From Axinella damicornis (taxonomy: Eukaryota; Porifera; Demospongiae; Axinellida; Axinellidae): 64,000 nt of DNA. Under the pieces are notes generated by a model that was not told where the DNA came from, did not search any database, and saw only the letters and a list, made by a program, of their open reading frames with translations. The translations under genes were made by a program, and so were the position numbers. The stretch is from the NCBI GenBank assembly GCA_963931865.1, contig OZ007513.1, forward strand, positions 12,956,751-13,020,750. The letters are read 5' to 3'. This document shows, in pieces, positions 60,276-64,000 of the stretch (position 1 is its first letter; each line of letters starts with the position of its first letter).

Positions 60276-63200
60276 ATGCACAGGTCTGCGGCTGGTATCC
60301 ACTCCAGCGCCTCCATTTCTGAGCGCAAGTTTGCGGAAAAGCTGACTATCCTGAACGAACGTGGACAGGGCATTCTCACCCGTGTATACAACATAAAGAA
60401 GGTAGTTGGTGACTTGAAATGACGCTTAGGGGGATTATGCCGGTAGTTTTAATTTTCAGAGTAGCCTGGTGTGTGGCGTATCGGAGTCATATCCCCAGTG
60501 AGTTGGGGGGCGGTTACGCCCATAGACTCTAGACTATACATGTAGTTACACCTGTGACCACTGGTCAAAGCTTTGACCAACTTATATCACCATGCTGATT
60601 TTGACCCTTGACCGTGCATACGTAGTAATAGTCTCGCGTGACCCAGACCCTTCCTGCGACAATTAGTGGGGTGGGGCCCTTCCTGCGACGATTAGTGGGG
60701 CGGGGCCCCACTGAGCTTTGCAGGAAGTGTCTGGGCCACACGAGACTAACGTAGCGACACCAATATAGATTGCTCCCGCGCTGCGACTCAACCATTGACC
60801 ATATTTTTAGTGGTATTCCTGAGCCGCTTTGGCCATTGACTACACTTTTGAGTGGCTTTGACCGTCGACCATTGACCGACTGTGGTCGCCACTATGACTA
60901 TAGGGTCTTGGGGAGTGACCTCAGGGTTGAGCAGCAGGAACCAATCTGATTTGGGTTGACCAACCTGAGTTGCATGTACACAATGTAGTGTCCATCTGTA
61001 TATAGGTTGTTCAAAAGTAGTCCTTAATCCTTGCCATGCAGCCCATTGTGGAGGGGTGGGGTCGATAACTTGTCCAGGTGGTCATAGTAACCAATTCACA
61101 GGTGTACAAGTACGTGGTCTGGATCACCGTGCACACACCTTCAGGTCCATGGTGTGTTGGTTCAGGCAGCCCTTGTATGGGCATTTGTGTGCTTAGCATC
61201 TCCCTTATACACAGTGTGAGTTTGCAAGGATGTGTACGCTGCTGAATTCCACAGGGATTACAGATAGGAAGTGCAGGAATGCACGAACAGTTCATAAACG
61301 TACATGTACAGTACGCACATGTACATGTATGCAGTCTGGTTCCGAGACTACAGTGTACCAAACGGTATGCATATGCGCATGTGCACTGTACATATACTGT
61401 ACACTGGTGTATCGTGATATGCAATGCGTGTGCATTATCACTGAGACGTATTGCAGCTACATGTAACCGACCCATCACCATAATACAGTTGTACCGAATC
61501 TTGAACTCTGAGAGAGCACAGCCACAAGATGCGCGTAGGAACTGAGCATGTACATGCAGTCATAGTTCACAGAACGTATTATGTGTTCCTTGAAGAGTAG
61601 AAGTGTGTATCTAGGAACTGAGCATGGTCTGCATGGTCTGGGAACAAGACACGTACCACATTATTGGTCTCCACACCCACACACACACACACACACCACC
61701 CACACACACATACCCACTCACACACACAAGACATGTGGCGACTCCAGCACACGTCCGTCCTGTCTCTCAGAGAAACAGCTCGAATCAGCCATCAAGCACA
61801 TCACGAAGAAGTTCCCTAACATTGACACCAAGGTATATACATTTTGTACATGTAGTGTGCACCCCCTTCACACACACACACACATGTATCTGTATACCTT
61901 CCCCCTCCACCCACACACTCCCCTATCCCATCACACACACTCCTCCAATCCCAATCCCTCCCACACGCTCACTCCCCTATCCCATCACACACTCCCCTAT
62001 CCCATCACACTCCCCTATCCCATCACACACTCCTATCCCATCACACACTCCTCCCTCCATTCACACACTCCCCTATCCCATCACACACTCCTCCCTCCAC
62101 TCACACACCCTATCCCATCACACACTCCTCCCTCCATGCACATGTACTCACCTATCCCATCACACACTCCTCCCTCCACTCACACACTCCCCTATCCCAT
62201 CACACACTCCTCCCTCCACTCACGCACTCCCCTATCCCATCACACACTCCTCCCTCCACTCACGCACTCCCCTATCCCATCACACACTCCTCCCTCCACG
62301 CACATACTCCCCCTCCACCCACACACTCCCCTATCTCCTCACACACACTCCTCCAACCCCTCCCACATGCTCACACCTGTCCCCTCCCCCCTCCCCCTGT
62401 CCCCTCCCTCCTCCCTCGTAGGACAAGTCCCACCTGACGGCCATCAGCAGCCACCAGAAGGACATTATGACGTTGCTCCCCAACTACTACTACACGTTTG
62501 TTGATGTAATGGAGTTCAAGGACCTCACCAACGAGGTTGTCACTTCCCTCGCTACATCGCAGTTCCACCTCGACATCGTGAGCTCTTTGTGGCACAGTTT
62601 AATGAATGAAGTTCAGTGGTGTACAATCAATCAATCAATCAAACTTTTATGTCACCTGCCAGGAGCAGCCATGTATATATATGGCAAGCATTGACAAGCT
62701 GTTTGTCAGTTGTAGAGTGGATGACCGCTGTCTGTCTGCCTGTCCAGACTATGCATGCAATATGACGTGCATGTACAATGTATATACAATCATGGTACAC
62801 CTGTACCAGGTACAACTGTACACCTGTATTGTACACTGCTGTACATGTACATGTAGCTGATGTAGCTATTCCGGGGTGATGTCCACGTCGTGCTACCCAC
62901 CTTGTAGAGAACGTGAATGCCTGTAATTCCAACACCAGTCTAGCTGCTTGCCCGTGCAGCCACAGTGCAGGTCTTGCAGCTAGCTTCACTTTCAGCGCAG
63001 TCACTGTACATGACTGTACATCTTCCATGCTGGGTTGTGCATGTACATGTAGCGAGTATATCTCCCTTTTGACCTGTAGACTCTGAACTTTGACCTGACG
63101 AGGAGCCTTCTTGACCTGGTGTCGACGTACGCGTCCATCATGATCCTGCTGGGACAGGTGGATGAGCGGCGGGCCATCGCTGGCCTCTACAACATGGCCC

Positions 63201-63735
63201 ATGAGTCCGCACGAGGAGCCATGTAAGCCCCTCTCTCCCGTTGTCCCCCTACTGCTCTCCGCCTCTTCCCCTGTCCCGCACTGCTCTTCCGTACACATGT
63301 ACATGGACTTACACACACCCCACTCTCCTCCCTCCCTCCACACACACTTTCACTTCTTCCCCTTCTACACACCCTCACACCCTCACTCCTTCCTCCCTCC
63401 ACACAATGCCTTCACTCCCTTCCCTTCTTCCACCCAACACACCCTCACTCCTTCCACCCACACACGCCCACACGCATCACAGGGACAGTCACTTCCCTCG
63501 TCTTGGTCAGATGATCGTGGAGTATGACCATCCCATCAAGAAGATGGCTGAGGAGTTCATACCTCTTTCCAAGGTGTGTTCTCACACTTGCCCCCCTTTG
63601 ACTCTTGCTGCCCCCTTGAAGGATACCTAGAAGTATTAAGCATGAAGACAACTCATACCCCTCCCCCCCTTAATTCACCACGCTACAATTTCTCCCCCCT
63701 TCGATTATTTTCTAATTGAAGCACTGCAATCCCCC

Positions 63736-63802
<67 letters not shown>

Positions 63803-64000
63803 CACAGGTGATCCTCCATGCCCTCATGTCTCTGCCCAAAGTGTTTGTCCGGCGCCACCTCCCGGCAGAGCAGCTGCGGTCCCAGGCTGTCCTCAGCATC
63901 AGTAAGCACCCGCAGCTGATGCTGCAGCCCACACTGAGCAGCGAGCTGCCCTGCGAGTTCCTCTCCCTGGAGACCCTCCACCGCTGGATCCTACGTACGT
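60276..64000 (+). CDS. NCKAP1: Nck-associated protein 1 (NAP1/HEM), first six exons, runs off the edge
   Basis: A WAVE regulatory complex subunit that links Rac1 to Arp2/3-driven actin assembly at the membrane. Exons: 60276-60401 ([19 protein letters not shown]...VYNIKK), 61731-61832 ([20 protein letters not shown]), 62422-62577 ([14 protein letters not shown]), 63080-63222 ([19 protein letters not shown]...[11 protein letters not shown]), 63483-63573 ([18 protein letters not shown]) and 63808-about 63996 ([17 protein letters not shown]). All junctions are GT-AG with matching phases and the order follows vertebrate NCKAP1 residue by residue. About 270 of roughly 1,120 family residues are present; a donor CTAC/GTACGT ends the window. 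CA repeats sit immediately before the exon 2 and exon 6 acceptors. Confidence 0.93.
60629..60748. mobile_element. MITE in NCKAP1 intron 1
   Basis: 120 bp. TAGTCTCGCGTGACCCAGAC and CTTCCTGC at the left; inverted GCAGGAAGTGTCTGGGCCAC and ACGAGACTA at the right. Inside, CTTCCTGCGACRATTAGTGG is tandemly repeated. Confidence 0.75.
61677..61729 (+). repeat. CA-rich tract at NCKAP1 exon 2 acceptor
   Basis: (CA)n broken by CCACC and TACCCACT, running into the ACAAG acceptor with no polypyrimidine tract. Confidence 0.85.
61868..62350. repeat. Minisatellite in NCKAP1 intron 2
   Basis: Interleaved units CACTCCCCTATCCCATCACA and CACTCCTCCCTCCACTCACA. Proline/threonine/histidine-rich frames result from it and are not genes. 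Confidence 0.85.
63737..63801 (+). repeat. Poly-C plus CA tract at NCKAP1 exon 6 acceptor
   Basis: 31 C (63737-63767) followed by (AC)n to about 63799, then CCTCACAG and exon 6. Confidence 0.9.

Noticed and set aside
61581..62504. Thr/His/Pro-rich frames of 265-307 codons
   Set aside because: Produced by CA and CTCCC repeats in NCKAP1 intron 2; the true exon 3 lies in a different frame.

Overview
The window is animal nuclear DNA. It carries spliced metazoan housekeeping genes (METAP2, PXMP4, WDR5, NCKAP1), a cluster of class C GPCRs whose large coding part is one exon, and a beta-helix protein with many membrane segments. It is dense in MITEs, minisatellites and CA/poly-C tracts. This mix fits an early-branching animal, most likely a sponge. 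That is an inference from gene content; no species marker is present.

Layout. 1-6.3 kb: a 1,718-residue beta-helix-repeat protein ending in a bundle of membrane helices (+). 6.9-9.3 kb: four-exon PXMP4 (-), head to head with METAP2 (+, 9.6-21.4 kb, 11 exons) across about 310 bp. METAP2 intron 9 holds a recent Ty3/gypsy retrotransposon on the opposite strand, which itself carries a hAT-type MITE. Intron 10 holds a PIF/Harbinger-type MITE. 24-54 kb: four class C receptors of the mGluR/CaSR type, all on the minus strand (A 24.4-27.2, B 33.2-36.1, C 43.0-46.3, D 49.6-53.8 kb). Between them lie LINE remnants, MITEs, minisatellites and a frameshifted secreted esterase gene. 54.9-55.8 kb: the first two exons of a WDR5-like gene, followed by a G-rich minisatellite and a 200-base assembly gap. 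60.3-64 kb: the first six exons of NCKAP1, running off the right edge.

Most interesting signal. Downstream of receptor D, four short exons of 48-66 bp (all multiples of 3, all phase 1-1, all with consensus splice sites) plus one exon ending in a stop encode variants of one peptide that begins L-x-L-N/D-H-H/Y-D. They look like duplicated alternative exons for the cytoplasmic tail. In all four receptors the apparent C-terminus runs through a phase-1 splice donor, and receptor C has two homologous candidate terminal exons. So the receptors probably share a tail intron and vary their intracellular ends by splicing.

A second theme is splice sites embedded in tandem repeats: duplicated donors in METAP2 introns 5, 7, 8 and 10, a multiplied acceptor in PXMP4 intron 1, and CA microsatellites abutting acceptors in three genes.
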